Positions 19,201 through 33,229 of a stretch of 64,000 nucleotides of DNA are shown here, in pieces. The notes under the pieces were generated by a model. The model was not told the DNA's origin and searched no databases. It saw only the letters and a list, made by a program, of their open reading frames with translations. A program made the translations under genes and the position numbers. The stretch is from Leishmania infantum JPCM5 (taxonomy: Eukaryota; Euglenozoa; Kinetoplastea; Trypanosomatida; Trypanosomatidae), in the NCBI RefSeq assembly GCF_000002875.2, contig NC_009397.2, positions 554,032-618,031 of the forward strand, read 5' to 3'. How positions within the stretch are numbered: position 1 is the stretch's first letter; each line of letters begins with the position of its first letter.

Positions 19201-22200
19201 TCCTCGCTCGAGCGGGCGCTGCTCTGCTGAATGAGGGAGACCACGACGCGGGCATCGAGCAGACACGCGGCTGCGCGCTCGGCAATGGAGGAGCCGGCGC
19301 TGCCGTTACCGCGCCGATGGCCCTGGCCGCTCGCGCCAGCGAGGCTGCGCAGGGCGTCACACACCGCCTTCACCATCGCGTGCAGAATGGCGGGCTTGAG
19401 CGACTTGGTTGTAACGGTGACGATCGAGGAGGAGGGCATGCTGCCAGGGCTGCAGGGCTTGCCGTCCGCCGCCAGCCGATGAGATGTGGAGGTAGGCACG
19501 CTGCGCAGGAACGCCCAGGGGGTCTCCGTGGCCGTCAAGGTGCACAACGGCCAGCCACCCTGCCCGTCCGGGTACTTGGCAATGACGCTCTTCAGCTCCA
19601 CGTCCTTGTACACGGTGGCCTGCTCCATGTTGCGGTACTTCGCGTCAAAGGTCAGCACACCAGCGCCGCCATTGGTGAAGGCGAGCGGGAGAACGACGGG
19701 TTGAGTAATAGCAGCAGAAGCGGAGGCCGCCTGGCCTGGCGGCGGCACCTCAATCACGAAGATCTCACCGTCATCTCTTCGCAACTGTCGCAGCACGTAG
19801 GCCGTGTCGGCGACGAGCCCGCACAGCTGTGATGCAGCTGGCGCTGCCGTCGCGCCGGAGCCGCCAACGACCCTGGCGACCACCGAGGACTTGTCTGTCT
19901 TCTCTTCCTCCTCCGGCACCGCCGCCGCCAGCACGGCCACTAGGCGCTGCACGACGGCGTGTATGAGGCGCTCGTGCGCGTTGGGCAGGTAGCCGCTGTC
20001 GTGGAGCTGGAACAGGCGGTTCAACTGATGCGGCACCTTCTGAGCCGGGTCGAGCACTTGGCGAGGATCGAAGGCCATGGCACTTCGCGCAGCAATGGCG
20101 GAGGCGGAGGAGGTCACGGATGTGTCTGCGAGGCAGTGCAGGGCGTAGGCAGGGCTCGTGCCAACTTCCAGCGCAGTCACTGTCGCGTAGCGCGCCGCTA
20201 ACGTCAGCAGCGACCACAGCACATCGCCACCGAAGCGCTCGTAGTAGAAGGAGGAGAGCGAGTCGACAAAGGCAGCCATGGCGACGCGCGGCACGCGGAT
20301 GCTGCTCGCCAGTGGCGCCGTCACTCCGTCGAGCACGCCGCCGGAGTTGAGTTCAATCGACGGGTAGAAGCCGAGCGGCAGTGGCTCTGCTGCCCACCGC
20401 ACGCTACCAGAGAGCACCCCGCGGAACTGCTTCTGGCTGTCCGCCGACTCGACGACGGCGCCGGTGCCCTCCTTGAGATCGAGGTAGCACACATTCTCGT
20501 GCAGGCCGATCGACTGCAGCGCCCGGTCGCGAGCGACCAGCTCCGCGACGACGCGGAGAGACGTCCGCAACACGGAGGTGCTCCACAGTCGCAGTCCCCC
20601 AATCAGCGCCATCGGCCCATCTACCTCGCGAGGCGGCGCAGACGACATTCCGGTTTCCGCACGCCCGAGGACGACCTTGCGGATGGCACCCTCTCGTCGC
20701 AGAAGCGCCTCTGCGCACCGACCGACACCAGCCGCGCCACCCCACTCCACAGACGTCATCTCGCCGTTGCGGGAGAGAGCCAGGCTCTGTGCGTTGCACA
20801 TGACGGAAACATGCATGCAGTGGTACCAGTCCTCGCGGCGCAGCGTGCGCCTCGCGCTGCAGCGCAGCGCCTCCTTGCCGTCTGGTGCGCCGACGGTGGA
20901 GGGAGGGAGGCGCACGACGACGTTGAGGCTGCTCTCTTGGACACTCAACTGCAGAAAAGGAAAGAGGCCCGCATCGGATGACGCCGCCGCCACCGCTCCA
21001 CTGCTGCCGCCGTCTGCGGACGTGTACAGCGTCAAGAGCGGAAACTCCAGCGCTGTGTTGCCGCCGGCGGCGGCCAGCTGCGGCTTCGGCCACGAGCACG
21101 GCACACTCAGCGCGTCACCCATGGCGGGGTACATATCGCCGTCACTAAGCAGCACCGCCAGCTCGATCGCGAAGCCGTCCTCCCAGACGGGGAAGTGCAC
21201 GCCGGCGCGTGACGGTGTGATCTCAACAGCAGCCGGCACGGACGGCTGCCCCGCAACACCACTCCGCGCAGCCCCACAAGGTGGCACATCGTGTGCAGGC
21301 CACATGGGAAAGGACAGGAACATCGGTGCCCCGCTTCCCACCTCCGTGCGCGGTGGGATGCGCGCCGTCGTAGTGGTAAGACTCGAGCCACCGCGGAGGA
21401 TGTTTGCCACCGACGCGCATGTCGTCCGCATCGGCTGCTGCGAGGGGGCGCCGCTAATCGCGGCCCCACCGTAGGCACCGCCAAACACTCCCAAGCTGCG
21501 CGCGAGACGTGAGAGGCCGTACTCGTTCGAGTCCCGCAGGAAGCCGCTCGAGGATGCGGCGGTGGCGCTGGATTGGGGAAAGCCAGAGAGGAAGGTGGCC
21601 GGGTATCCTACCGAGGGCCCGGGCGACACGCTGCGGAGGCTCTCCAGCAGAGCCTCGCTCACTCCGGGCAACGTCTGGTGTTGCGTGGACACGGGCGAGC
21701 CGAACGGGGATCGCGACCCGGCGCTGGCACGACTGATTTCAGTGGCGGAGACAGCCGCCAGGGCAGCAGCGAGCGAGGGCGCCCCTGCTCCGCCTGTTGC
21801 GGCCGCACCGGCGACGCTGCTCGCCAAGCCGCCCGCATTGTCTGTGTTGTCCGGCGGGGCGCAGATGCGATCAGCTGTGGCCTCGGCAGCCCGCACCGCC
21901 ACCAAGGCGCCGAACTCTCTGAGCGCCTTCAACGGGAATGGAAGCCGCACCACGCCCTGCAGTGCGTACTGTCGAATGGGCTTCATCGCGCCGCACTGTA
22001 TGAGCTGCCGCCCCAGATCCGGCCGCGCGCGCGCCACGCCGGCTGTGAGGTGGAAGAGAGTAATGAAGTAGGTCAGCTCGAATCCTGTGAAGCCGGCGGC
22101 CGTGTCCAGCTTTTCATTCAACAGCGGTACACAGAGGCGGAGCGCTGGGGCGAGGAAGTCCTCGACCAGCCCCGCGTACGATGGCACCACGATGGCGTTC

Positions 22201-25200
22201 TCCCAGGCTGGCAAGAAGAGCTGGTTTGGCGACAGCTGCACCTCCCCTCTATTCCCGCTGTGCCCTGTTGCATCCGTCGGTACGACAACCACCCCGCGCA
22301 ACTTCTCGCCCTCAGCGGCGGTAGCCGCCGTCCTGAGTAAGAAGTGGCTGGAGCCGCGAATGGGCCGCCCGCACTGGGCTGAGGACGGCGTGCCGGCCTT
22401 GGTCGGCATGCCACCGGGCCCCACCGACGTCGGCGCCATTGCCTCCACGTCCACCACACACGCAGTGACGGCCTGATAGCCGTCCTTCTCGTCCAGGAAG
22501 GTAACGGACGCTCCGGGCGAGGTCGGGGGGACCAGCAGCTGACCACCCAGTATCGCCGACCACACGTACAGGTGGACAGCATGCACCTCGCGGCCCCGGG
22601 CCGGGGTATTAGTGGAGAAGTTGCTGCTCGTGCCTGCAGCACCGTCGTCTGCGCCGGTCAATGTCGGTTTACCTGCTGCGCCAACCATCTCGCCCCCACC
22701 GCTGCGACTGCTAAGCACGGACGCTGCGTAAGCGTGGACAACATCCTGGTAGGATGACGCGAAGCCGCGCAACTCCGCGGCCCACGCTGGCTGATGCAGA
22801 AGTCGGCGGAAGGCCAGCAGTACGTGCTGAGTCGTGCGACTCATCCCGGTCGTGGCCAAGGCGTACACACTGAGGTCTAGCCATCTCTGCATGCACGGAT
22901 GGCCGCCGTTCAGAGGCGAGGAGGCGGGCAACGACATCTTCGCGAACGCCGGCGACTCGTACATTTCTTGCCACACACCCGGTGCAACGGTGATGCCGCG
23001 GACAGCAGACGGCTGACACCGACACAGCAGCAGCGCCGCGACCCTGGCGCACGCCGCGGCGTCTCGCACGACGCACCCCACGCCGGCGTCGGCGCTCACC
23101 GCGCGCGCGTGGTACATGTCCAAGAAGACGAGCTCAAGTAGAGTCTCTGCGATGGTGGCGCACATCGTGCTCAAGGTGCAGCTGAGAAAGAGTGCCGTGC
23201 CGTCGCGGGCGCTAAGACTACAGTCGCCGCTGGTGTTTCGTGCGTTTGGTGCTCTGCCTGCTGTGGTGTGGCCCACCGGGGCAGAGACGCTGACGGACAA
23301 CGAGGCCGAGCAGAGCGTCCCACTCACGACGGACAGGAAACTCAGCAGCAGGTCTACCTGGTCCTGCACCGTCACCAGCGGCTCCAGCACGGCAGCGTCG
23401 CTCGCCTGCGCTAGCAGCGTTGGCGTGTCTTTCACGGCTCGCGACAGCATGTCCCGGCACAGCCGCAGCTCCGTCTCCATCGCGCCAAGCATGTCAGCTA
23501 AGAACGTCATGACGGAGGTCTGTTCTACTCGCGACAAACTTGCAATGCGCTCGGGCGTCAGCATCGCCGTCGACTGGAGAGCCAAACTTTTGAAGCACTG
23601 CCACACCTTCGCCTGCATTGCCTCCACGGCAGTGTGCTGCAGGGCGGCGTCGCCGGTGCCGCCACTCATGAGCCCGGCAGAGCCGTGCGGTCCACCACCG
23701 CCGCCACCGGTACCGCCGGCCCGATTCAGCGTGAAGGCCGTCATCAGCGCGCTCTTGCTCGTGCGACGCGCCTGCTGAGCAGCGATAACCTTATCGCGAT
23801 TCTGCCGCTCTGCGAGGTTGACGTGGCGCATCTCCACCGACCCAGCGCGCGAATCAGTCGCCGTCGCACCATCATCTGTCGGACTAGCACTGCTGTTGCT
23901 TGCCGTCATTGCGACTGCGACGGTAGAGGGTCGTCGCAGACCAAACGTGTCGCCGCTGCTGCGCATGCCTGACGTCACTTCTGCCGCTTCCTCGTCGTCG
24001 GCGCGCTTGACGGGCACGAAGAGGGTTACGTACGTCTCCATCATGGTCGGCACCACCCGCAGCTGCACAAAGAATGCAAAGTCACGCGGCCGCCAGCTGC
24101 GGTCGAGAAGACCGCACAGCACCGTTGCCGTGCTGGTCATGGAGAGTGGCGCACTGCCACCATCGCGCGTGGCACTGCCGCTAGCGCCCAGCTGGGTCGG
24201 CATTTCTTCCATTGACCAGCGCAGCAGGTCGAAGAGGGTGCGGCGAATGTGGTCAACGTGGGCGCTGCCACAGCCGCCGATGCCCTCTTCATAGTGCGTG
24301 TGCGCGCCGCGACCCTGTGCGCTGAGCAGCTGAGCGGCGCTCTCGGCGCTGTGCGGGGCCCGCTGCACGAGCCGGAAGATGTGCTCGATGCCTGTACGCC
24401 TCAACGCAGCCAGCTCCTCGCGCTGTTGCAGAGCGGCGCGCAGAAGCTCCGCCGTAATCTGGCGAGAGAGTACCACGCTCGTGACGAGCTGCGTGGCCTC
24501 CTGCAGCGTCCAGCTCGGGTGCGAGGCGGCGTGCGCGCGGAAGCGCATTCGCCGTAGCTGGTACGAGCTCCATGCAGAGTGCAGTGCACCCAAGGCGCTC
24601 GGTGCCATCGGCGCCGACGAGGACGGTGCCGAGGCTCCCGGAAGGAGCGGGGGGTAAGTCCATGCAGCCCTCCCAGACCCCAGCGAGCGACCAGCGGCGA
24701 CACGCTCAGTCGGAATACAAAACAGGGCGTCCTCCACTGCCCACAGCTCGGTGCATGTCCGTGCCTGCAGTAGCACCTCGCAGCGACGCTGCAGCTCTGT
24801 CAGCGTCTGCCTCAGCGACTCTGGCCGACTCAATGAAGGAGGCGAGGACGAGGAGGGTGACGGAGGTCCACTGCTGCCATCGTCTTCGCCCTCCTCGCGT
24901 CGGCTTAGCAACTCGGTGCGAATTGGCCGCGAGAGCTTTCGCATGACTGCGCACATAAACTCCTCCACTTGCGTCGGCGGAAGGTGCTGCAGTGGTACGG
25001 CACTGAGGTGCAACGCCGCCGCCGCCATGGCGGTGATGAGAGGGCCCATGGCAGGATGTGACTTCGAGGCCAGAGGATCCAGCATCGTTTGCTTGGCAGT
25101 CCAGTACGCCGTGTTCTTGATCAGCTGCGAAACGAACTGCGCTCGGTGCTGAGGCGCAGCCGCTGCTATCGAGACGGTGCCGGGCCAGAGACCGCCCTCC

Positions 25201-28200
25201 AGAAGCGGGTGCTCCCAGACGCGGGCGAGCTCCTCGCCCACTGCGGTGTAGGCTGCGTCGTCAGCGGTGCTGCTGGACGGTGGCGCCCCTGTCGTGCTGC
25301 TCGTCGCTGTTGCCACAGACGGTGCGTGGCCAGTGAGCTGCGCCGTTTGCCGCTGCGTCGTTGGTGTTGTTGTGACGGACAAGAGGCCAAGTCGGCGCCG
25401 CACCGCGTCGGCCTTGACGCTGGCGGAGGACACGGCCGTGCTGTTGAAGAGAAATGCTGCGACCCACACAGAGGCGTAGAAGAGCGCCTCGCGCAGCGAG
25501 CACACGAGCCGTCGCGCAGAGATGGCGCTGCCACTGCCAGGAAGGACCGGGCTGCTGGCGTTCGTGGTGCTGGTGAAGATGTCAGTGCCGCTGTTGGGTC
25601 TCGTCAGCAACTCCACCCGCTCCAGCAGCGTCTCGCACAGCATAAGCAGGTGCTCGAGGCGTTTGAGGAACCACTCCGCGTCCTCGGCAGCGAGGACCAG
25701 CGGGATAGCGCTCAAGGCCGTGTGCAGTGGAGCGTTCACGAACGTTGGGGCCAGGCTTGACAGCATCGCTGACAGCGGCGCCCCGCTGTCGCCGCCGCCC
25801 CGCTCTGCAGTCTTCGAGGTACTGCCTGTCGACGGCTGCTGCGCCGGCTGTTGCACGCAAAGGCTTAGGCAGACTTCGGTGCCATCAAAAAGCGCGCTGT
25901 AGTAGGCCCGCACGCAAGGGTGGTAGGCGGCGGCCTGCGAGAAGCATAGTCGCTGAAGATCGAGCGCAGCGGCCGCAACGCTGTCCGGACCGCCAACACC
26001 TGCGCCGCCGCCGTTCACACCGCCGACGCCGCTTCCAGCGACCCCGTTCGCTGTCGCACCGTTGCCGGAATTGCTACTGTCACCCTGGCCACCCCCGTCG
26101 CGGACGCGGGTGGCGTCGGCGACGCGGTTTGCTGCACTGCCACCGCCACTGGCGTACATCAGCGTCAGCGCCACTTCCCACCGCGAGCCCTGACAGGCGC
26201 TGAGCAGCAGCAGTTGCAGCGAGGCGATGGCCTCCGACAGGGATGTCGCAAAGGACGCAAACTTGCGGACGGACCGTATCGCGGTGCTCGCATCCCACAG
26301 ACGCTGCCACTGCACAGACGACTCCTCGAGAAGCGTGCGAAGGGTGCCACAGAGCTCCGTGAGGGATGCCGCGCTGCCCGGCCCCGCACTGTCGTCATCC
26401 ACGCCGAGCAGAGGCGCCGCGGCGAGCACAGTGGTGAAACTCTGCGCCACTGCGTCAAGCAGCACTTCCATAGCCGGCACTCGCTCCTCCGCGGTGACGG
26501 AAGGCGGTGAGGCAACAGCGGCACCGCCGGCGGCCGTGGAGGCGCGAGGCGAGGAGGCGCCAGAGGAGGCGCGAAGCAGGTCCCTCAGGAGATGCGCGCG
26601 ATGGCGGACGTCGGGCAAGAATAGCTCGACGCCCTCGATGGTGATGATGCGGGCGAGGGTCACGACATCCGGCGAGAGTGTGAGCCCATCCTCGTTGATG
26701 ATGTCGCCGAGGAGGCCTAGCAGCGTGAAGCTGTCTGTTGAGAAGCCGTCGCCGTCGTCTGCACTACTACTGCCTGGGTGCCCAATCGCCGACCGCCGCG
26801 ACCGCACCACCGACGCACTGGCGCGTCGTCGTAGCGAAGACGCGTGAAGCTCGCGCAGTAGTAGCGTCATTGTGGCCTTGGAGACGTGCGTTGGCGAGCT
26901 CTGCGATTCATCGGCCGCGTCGCCACCGTCGCGCTCCGTGCCCTCTCTCACCACTGTCAGCCCCAGCGGCGTGGGGTGGAGGCCGAAGGCCCGCGCGCGG
27001 CGCACCAGCCGCAGTAAGACGCGCAGCGCTGCCGCCACCACCACCCACGACACGGAGCTCTTCAGCGCGACGGCGCGACGCGCGTTGTTCGATTTGACAA
27101 CGCGAAAGTGCTCGCCCAAGATGAGCCGCACCTCCGTTACGCATCGACTCCCCACATCGTCCGCGAGGGGAGAGAAGAGTGTCTGATCGACGCCGGGCTC
27201 CGCCTCGGCGTGGAGGGCCAGAAGCTTCAGAAGCCACAACGCCACCGTGCCGTAGGTAACCACCGACGAAGGCTGTGCGACGAGTGCCGTGAAGGACGAC
27301 AAGCGTGAGAGGGTCTGGGTGGCCTGTGACGCAGCCGCCTCGCTAGATCTCTGAGAATCTGCCGTGTTGCGATCCATGCCGACAGGGTTGATCTCGCTCG
27401 TCGTCGTCGAGCCCAACGAGTCGCGCGGCTCCCCTTCCTCTGCGCCGTCGCCATCCTCGTCCCCTCCCTCGTTCGCCAGTGTGCTGAGGTTGTCCAGGCC
27501 CTCTTCATCCTCCATGAGAGGCAGGGGTGCCACGGCGAGCACCCGGTCGCGCGGTCGCTGCGGCGCTGCCCCGGGGTTGCCGAGCAGGGATAGAAGGTAG
27601 GACGCCTCCTGCTCGCCCTTCACAAGACCGACATCCACCTCGAACAGCTCCCACAGCCTCCCCTGCGGGTCGGCGCGCATCATATGTCGCACCGGGCTGC
27701 GGCTTGTCAGGAAGAAGAGCGAGTGATGCGCGACGCCGGCAGCGAGGTCGAAGAACATGAGCACGTGGCCGCCCTCCCTAAGCGCATACGGGCCATCATC
27801 GCTGATGGGCGTCCTGACAATGAGCGCGTGTCGCGTGGCGCAGCAGGTGCTGATGGTGAGATTGCGCCACTCGTGCAGCCGCGCGCACACCGGTGTGACG
27901 TCCGGTGACGACGCGGCCGCCGGCGCAGCCGCACCTGATGCTGTTACTGTTGATGCAGCGGACACACTTGCCGCAGCAGCGCTGCTACCGCCAAGCGCGC
28001 CTGAGCCGTAGCTGCGCCACGGGTGCGTATCGCACGCTTTGTGGGCCACGGCCCCGATGCAGACGGCGTGGCATGCCTTGACGTTGTGCACGTAGTTGAA
28101 GACGACGTTTCCGCTCTTCTCGTTGAAGAAGAGCTGCACCACAAGCCCCGGCTCGTCGCCGACGAGGGAGCGGCGGTAGTCACGACTAATCTCGCGAGCC

Positions 28201-31160
28201 GTGCGACCCAGCCGCCACACGCGCAAGCCCGTCAGCAAGCACGTGCAGTTCGCCCCCACCGTCCACCGCTGCTTTGGTGAGTCGAGTGACACGTGTGGAC
28301 CCTGGCGGTTGCCGGCCACTTCCTCACCATCAAACAGGAGCCGCCATCGCCCGTTGAAGACGAGGCCGATGTGGAAGGGCCGGCTCTCCGCCGTGGGCGG
28401 CAGCGGCGCCGAGACAAGACACGAGCCGCGCATCTCGTGCCGATAGCCGCCGCGGATGCAGTACGCACCTTCCGACTTGATCAGCTCAATAAAGACTTCG
28501 CCGCTTGTGCTGCGGTCGCCGTGTTGGTATAGCGTTGCCGCGTCTTCCTTGTCGAGGAACTGCACCCATAGCTCCACCGTCACCTGCCCGCCCGCCACGG
28601 TCAAGTGCTCCTCTGGGCTGCCCAGATCAACAAGGCTGGGCTTGCGCAGCGCAAGGCATCGGTTCAGGCAGAGCCCCGCCGGGGCCGCGGCGGGGTGCAA
28701 CGCACGTGCCCAGAGCGGCGCCGCAGTGAGCGAAGAAGCCGTTGCGGCGTTGTAGCAGTGCATCATAACGGTCCACTCTGCCGAGGTCGCTGTCGCGGCT
28801 GCAGCGGAGAGACTCTGACCAGCCGTGGAGCGGACCACCCCGCCGTTCGCCGCTGCGCTCGCCGGCGTGCCGGCTGCTGCCGCTGCACCGTTCAGCACAC
28901 GCGCTGAAGGCGCCTGCTGCTGGTGGTCTTCGTAGACGACAAGGACGCGATCCTCTGTCGTGCTCACGAGCTGGGGGTGCGCGTTAAGCGTGCAGGGCCA
29001 GCTGCCGTGCATATCTGCCCAGCGCAGGACTTGGTGCGTGTCAAGCTGGAGCCCATAAACAACCAGCGCCACCTCGGCAGATGCCATGAGGTCTGTCAGC
29101 AGCAGTACACGGGTGTGCGTCACCGCCAAGCTGGACGAGGCTGCACCAACGCAGTACGCCGTTGGCTGCCTCGTCTCGACCACGAGAACGTATGGTGTGG
29201 CGGCGGAGGGGCCGTACTTGGTCAGTCCGTCTGCCGTGTGCACAAACAGCGTAGCACCGATGCCGTAGGCCACCGATAGCACCCTCGTCACGGGGTCCAC
29301 TGGCGTGGCTATGAAAGCAGAGGGGTCTTCGCATGCGCGCTTCAGTGCTCGTCCAACGTCTGGCAAGGCCTGCTGCGGCGTGAGGCCGGCAGCATGCCGG
29401 TTCAACCAATGCACCAGAGGTGGCGAGAAGATACCGGATGGCACGCGTAAGAGGTACCGCGACACGCGCAGCACTTCACTCACGAGGCCACGTTGCAGGG
29501 CCAGCACCACCGCCACCTCGAGCAGCGCCGACGTCAGCGGCGTAACAGCCGGGCCGTCACCGCCGCCGTCTTTACGCTTGCCAGCTGATGAGCCTGAACT
29601 AATGCCATTTGAGTTTGGCGCCGCTGTGGTAGGTGCTGCTTCAGCCACTTTGAGGGCAGATTCCACCAGCCTCACTATGTGGTCCACGGCAAGCTGCACC
29701 GTGTCCGGCGCCAGCGCCGAGCGCGCACCTCCGACACCGCCATGGTTGCCTCCACTGAAAGGGGAACCACGCGCACCGCCACCGCCGCCACTGCAGCCAT
29801 TGCCACTGGCGCACCCGTCGTACTCCACCAGGGAGAAGATCGGCAGGGACAGCAGGTAGTCGCGGAAGCTGTGCACGAGTGAGACGGCCACCTCCTGCCC
29901 GCTCGACACGGCGCGAACAAACAAGTGCACGACAATGACGGCGCCGCAGTTCAGCGTGGCGTCGTAGCCAGCACTGTCAGCGAAGCGGAAGGCGCTGGCG
30001 CCACTGCTCGAGAGGCCTCCTGAGGTCGTGAGGGCTGATCCACCGCCGCTGCCGAGACTCGGCTCGCGCGCCGCCGAGTACAGGCGCTGCCGAAGGTACT
30101 CCGCTGTCACGTGAGGCGCAAGAAAACGGCTTTTCCCAGGCACCACCGCAGCGTACCGGCGAACCGCCGCGAAGGCGCGTGACAGCACTGTTAGGCGCGC
30201 CGCGGCTGCTTCCGAGGACGTGTACAAGCGCATTGCTCGCTGTTCGGCAAGCCGTGCAGCGGCAAGGGCGTCCGGGGAGGACGCCAGTGATGCTGCCGCG
30301 TTGCGTTTTTTGCCAGAAGCGTCAGGGGCGGAGATGGCCGGGTGGCCAGCGTCGCCGCCGCCCGCGGTGTCGGCCATCGCGCTGCTCCACTCCAGCGACG
30401 TGTGGTGTTGAAAGAGGTTGCTGAAGAGGTACGAGTTCAGCGGCAGCCGCTGCACCTCCGAAAAGCTAAGCGGCAAGAACGCCGGTGCAAACGGGAAGGC
30501 CTGGCGCTGCAGCCACGGCAGGTGCTGCTCGGCCGTTTCGCGGACGGCGTGGTGGTCGAAGCGAACGTGCTGGTGCCGGTAGTGGAGCGAGATGGCGGGA
30601 AACACCTCCATCGTCAGCCCGCTGAGCTCGCCGACGACCGTCTTGTCACCCACCCGCACGGTCATGACGGCGGCGTCGTAGTCGAGGGTGAGGACGACGC
30701 GGTCGCCGGTGCCAAAAGTCAGCACGCCGCCGCCGCTGTCGGTGCGACGCCAGTGGCCGTAAAACTTTCCGGCCCGGCTGAGGCACCAGCCGCCGCCCTG
30801 CGAAATAAATGTGTCGTACTTGGTGAAGTTCTTTGGCACGATGCCGAGCATGAGCCCGCTGCCATCGTTGCTCTCGCCGTGGTGCTCGATCTTGATGCCC
30901 CATTCGTGGATCCCGCGGCGAATACCCTCTGTTACCTGCAGTGTCACCCACCCCACGCTGGGCTTCAGCGCCGACGACTCCGCAATGACGGTGTCGCTGT
31001 GTGGGGTGGAGGAGTCGATGAGATAGTTCTTGCGGGGCGCCGAGCTCTTCTCCATGCGACTCTGCATCTGGTCCACAAAGCCCATGACGGAGCTGGGGTT
31101 GTGTATTTGGCTGTGCGCCCCGCTCGCCATGCGGACGTAGAGGGAGCTGAGTTGATCCAT
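15904..31160 (-). CDS. Giant HERC1-like HECT E3 ubiquitin ligase, main part
   Basis: ATG at 31158-31160; 5085 codons in this fragment, and 5638 residues once the C-terminal pieces are joined. HECT ligases take ubiquitin from an E2 onto their own Cys and pass it to substrates. Domains visible by eye: an SPRY-like N-terminus (residues ~40-205, GWVTLQVTEGIRRGIHEWGI, GWCLSRAGKFYG); a LamG/concanavalin-like region (~830-1020, VTVELWVQFLDK, VRLFFNEKSG-type end); a long helical, poly-Ser/Gly-interrupted middle; a second LamG-like region (~3400-3585); two further SPRY domains (~4295-4500, GMFYWEVYV, SWGFDGGRAMRLCRG; ~4570-4835, GRWYFEVVL, SWVFDAGRMIARH); then the HECT domain. SPRY plus HERC1-type HECT suggests the HERC1 group, but I see no RCC1 repeats. 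Pyrimidine tract and AG upstream support the start. The 3' end is broken by the misplaced contig and the N run. Confidence 0.92.
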
Positions 31161-31210
31161 CCTTTTTGGGTTGCCGGACGAGGTCGACAGAGTGCCTCAG
31201 AGCAGCGCTG

Positions 31211-31246
31211 CTTCCGTGAGGTAAAAAAAAGACAAATTAAAAAAAA
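31211..31246 (-). promoter_or_regulatory. Predicted trans-splice acceptor of the HECT gene
   Basis: On the minus strand a T-rich tract (31246-31223, two T8 runs) is followed after ~10 bases by AG at 31212-31211, about 50 bases before the ATG. This is the expected layout for spliced-leader addition and supports the 31160 start. Confidence 0.55.
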
Positions 31247-33212
31247 CGCGCGCTCACGCAGGCACACAGGCATACAGACAGACCGAGAGGGGTAGGGAAA
31301 AAAAGGGTGGAGGAAAGATAAGAACGACGAGAGAGAGGCACACACATACACGCAGGTTGCCAGTCACGCCCCAGCCTTCCCTTCCTCTACACCCGCTATT
31401 AGCGCAAGAGAGCGAGAGAGAAGGGAGGAGACAACACAGAGAGAGACAGTGCTGGGCCAGCAAAGTAAGTCGCGAGTGAAGGAGAGGCAGACTCAAAATC
31501 AGCCACTATACATGGGACTGGCGGTGGTGAGGAGGCGATGACGGAGAACGCGCGAGTGAGCGAAATATGTAGAGAAGCAGGGTGTGAGGCAGGAGAGGCG
31601 GACGGCGGAGAGGGTCGGAGCATGTAGATGATGATGTGCGTGTGCCGAAGACGCACGCGTTAAGGCACACACCTCTCTAGAGGCCCCGTGAAAAAGCGCT
31701 TCACTGTGTGGAGCTGTGGACGTCACCGTGGCTAGCCTAGACACCCAGAGGAGCAAAGAGCAGAGACGTGCAGCGGTTATGGGGAGCGAAGAGGAATACA
31801 TCACGTCTTCCACATGCGCTGATCCGACGTCAATCCCATGGCAGTGAGCCACATGCGAGAGATGTGGGTGTGGACTTTGATGGCGCGGCATCATGGTGGG
31901 TGAGATACCCCACCCACCCCCTCTAACGAAACCGCTGCTCAGCACAGAAAAGGAGGGGTGTGTGCGCACCCTCAGAGGCCCGGCTAAAGACTTTGCGTTG
32001 CTCCTCTTTTTTTTTCGTTCGGTGCTCCGCCCCACTCGCGCTGTAAACCAAGAATGTGCACGCCATCCACCTCCGCAAGCGCAAGAGGATACATAAATCC
32101 AATCCCGGTGACGCGCACACACGCACGCTCACTCATCGACAGGGAGGCGTGCGCCTGCTCAGGGGAGAAGGAAGAGATCGCGGAGGTACAAGCGCAACAG
32201 CAACAAAGAAAAAGGGGAGGGAGGCGTGCCCTCCGCCGACGCCCCCTGACGCACGCACGCGCAGAGCGAGCGAGAGCCTCAGTGAGTGTAAGGAGTCGTT
32301 TCATGGGAGCAACACGTAAAATAGAGAGAGAGAAAGGCGGCTGGGCTAACAGAGAACGAGCATAGCATGGATAGCGATAGAAGAGGGTCGAGGATGGGGG
32401 AGGGGTCATCGGATGTGGCAGGGCGCGGGAGAGGACTCGCGTAGATGAGAGCCGTGAAGATGCAAGAGGAGCATACATGCAAGTAAGACAAGAGTTGGAC
32501 TTGATGATCATTCCTCTAGGACTTGCGCGGCGCACGCCACCTTACACGCGCAGCAAGCCGTTGCAGGCATACTTATCCGCACTTCTGGATCCTCTTGCAC
32601 CACCACCCTTCAATCACTTCCTCACTCAACGGATACACTAGAGGAGGGAGTTCAGCACACCGCAGAGCAGCGGCGCCGCGGATAAGATCCACCCCTTGGC
32701 ATACCTCGATTTACGGAGGCCAAGCGATGGCATTACCATGGAGGAGTGGGGGCGGGGGAGGGCTGCAGAAATGAGGAGGCGGGGGAAGAAGGTACCTTGC
32801 AGAAACGAATGCGTGCCCACGACGAAAACTTGTCAACAGTCACAGCGAGAGACGGAGAGCACGAGGGCGGGAGGGGTGGTGGTGGTGATGTTAGCTACTG
32901 GAGGGCGTTGCAGGTGATGGGGTGGTGGAGATGGAAAGGTACCAATCGAGGAGAGTGAGACGGCGGAGGAGTGAGAGTGCGCGCGCGCAATGTCCGGTGT
33001 GCCGCGCGAGAAGAGTAAGGAGTCGAGGTGAAAAAGCACGAGCCCAACTTCCATGCATAACGACACAAAAGCAACAGTGCGGCCAATGCGGCCAGCAGCA
33101 ACTACGAGGTGTTTTGGGGTGTGCGCTCGTGCGTTGCGGGTGGATCTGTGGACAGCATCCGGTCCTGTAGCGGAAGGAAACGAGCGAAGGGAGCAGACAA
33201 GAAGATCTGCCG

Positions 33213-33229
33213 ATATATATATATATATG
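33213..33229. repeat. (TA)n microsatellite
   Basis: A run of eight TA/AT dinucleotides in the RanBP1 3' flank. Confidence 0.85.
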
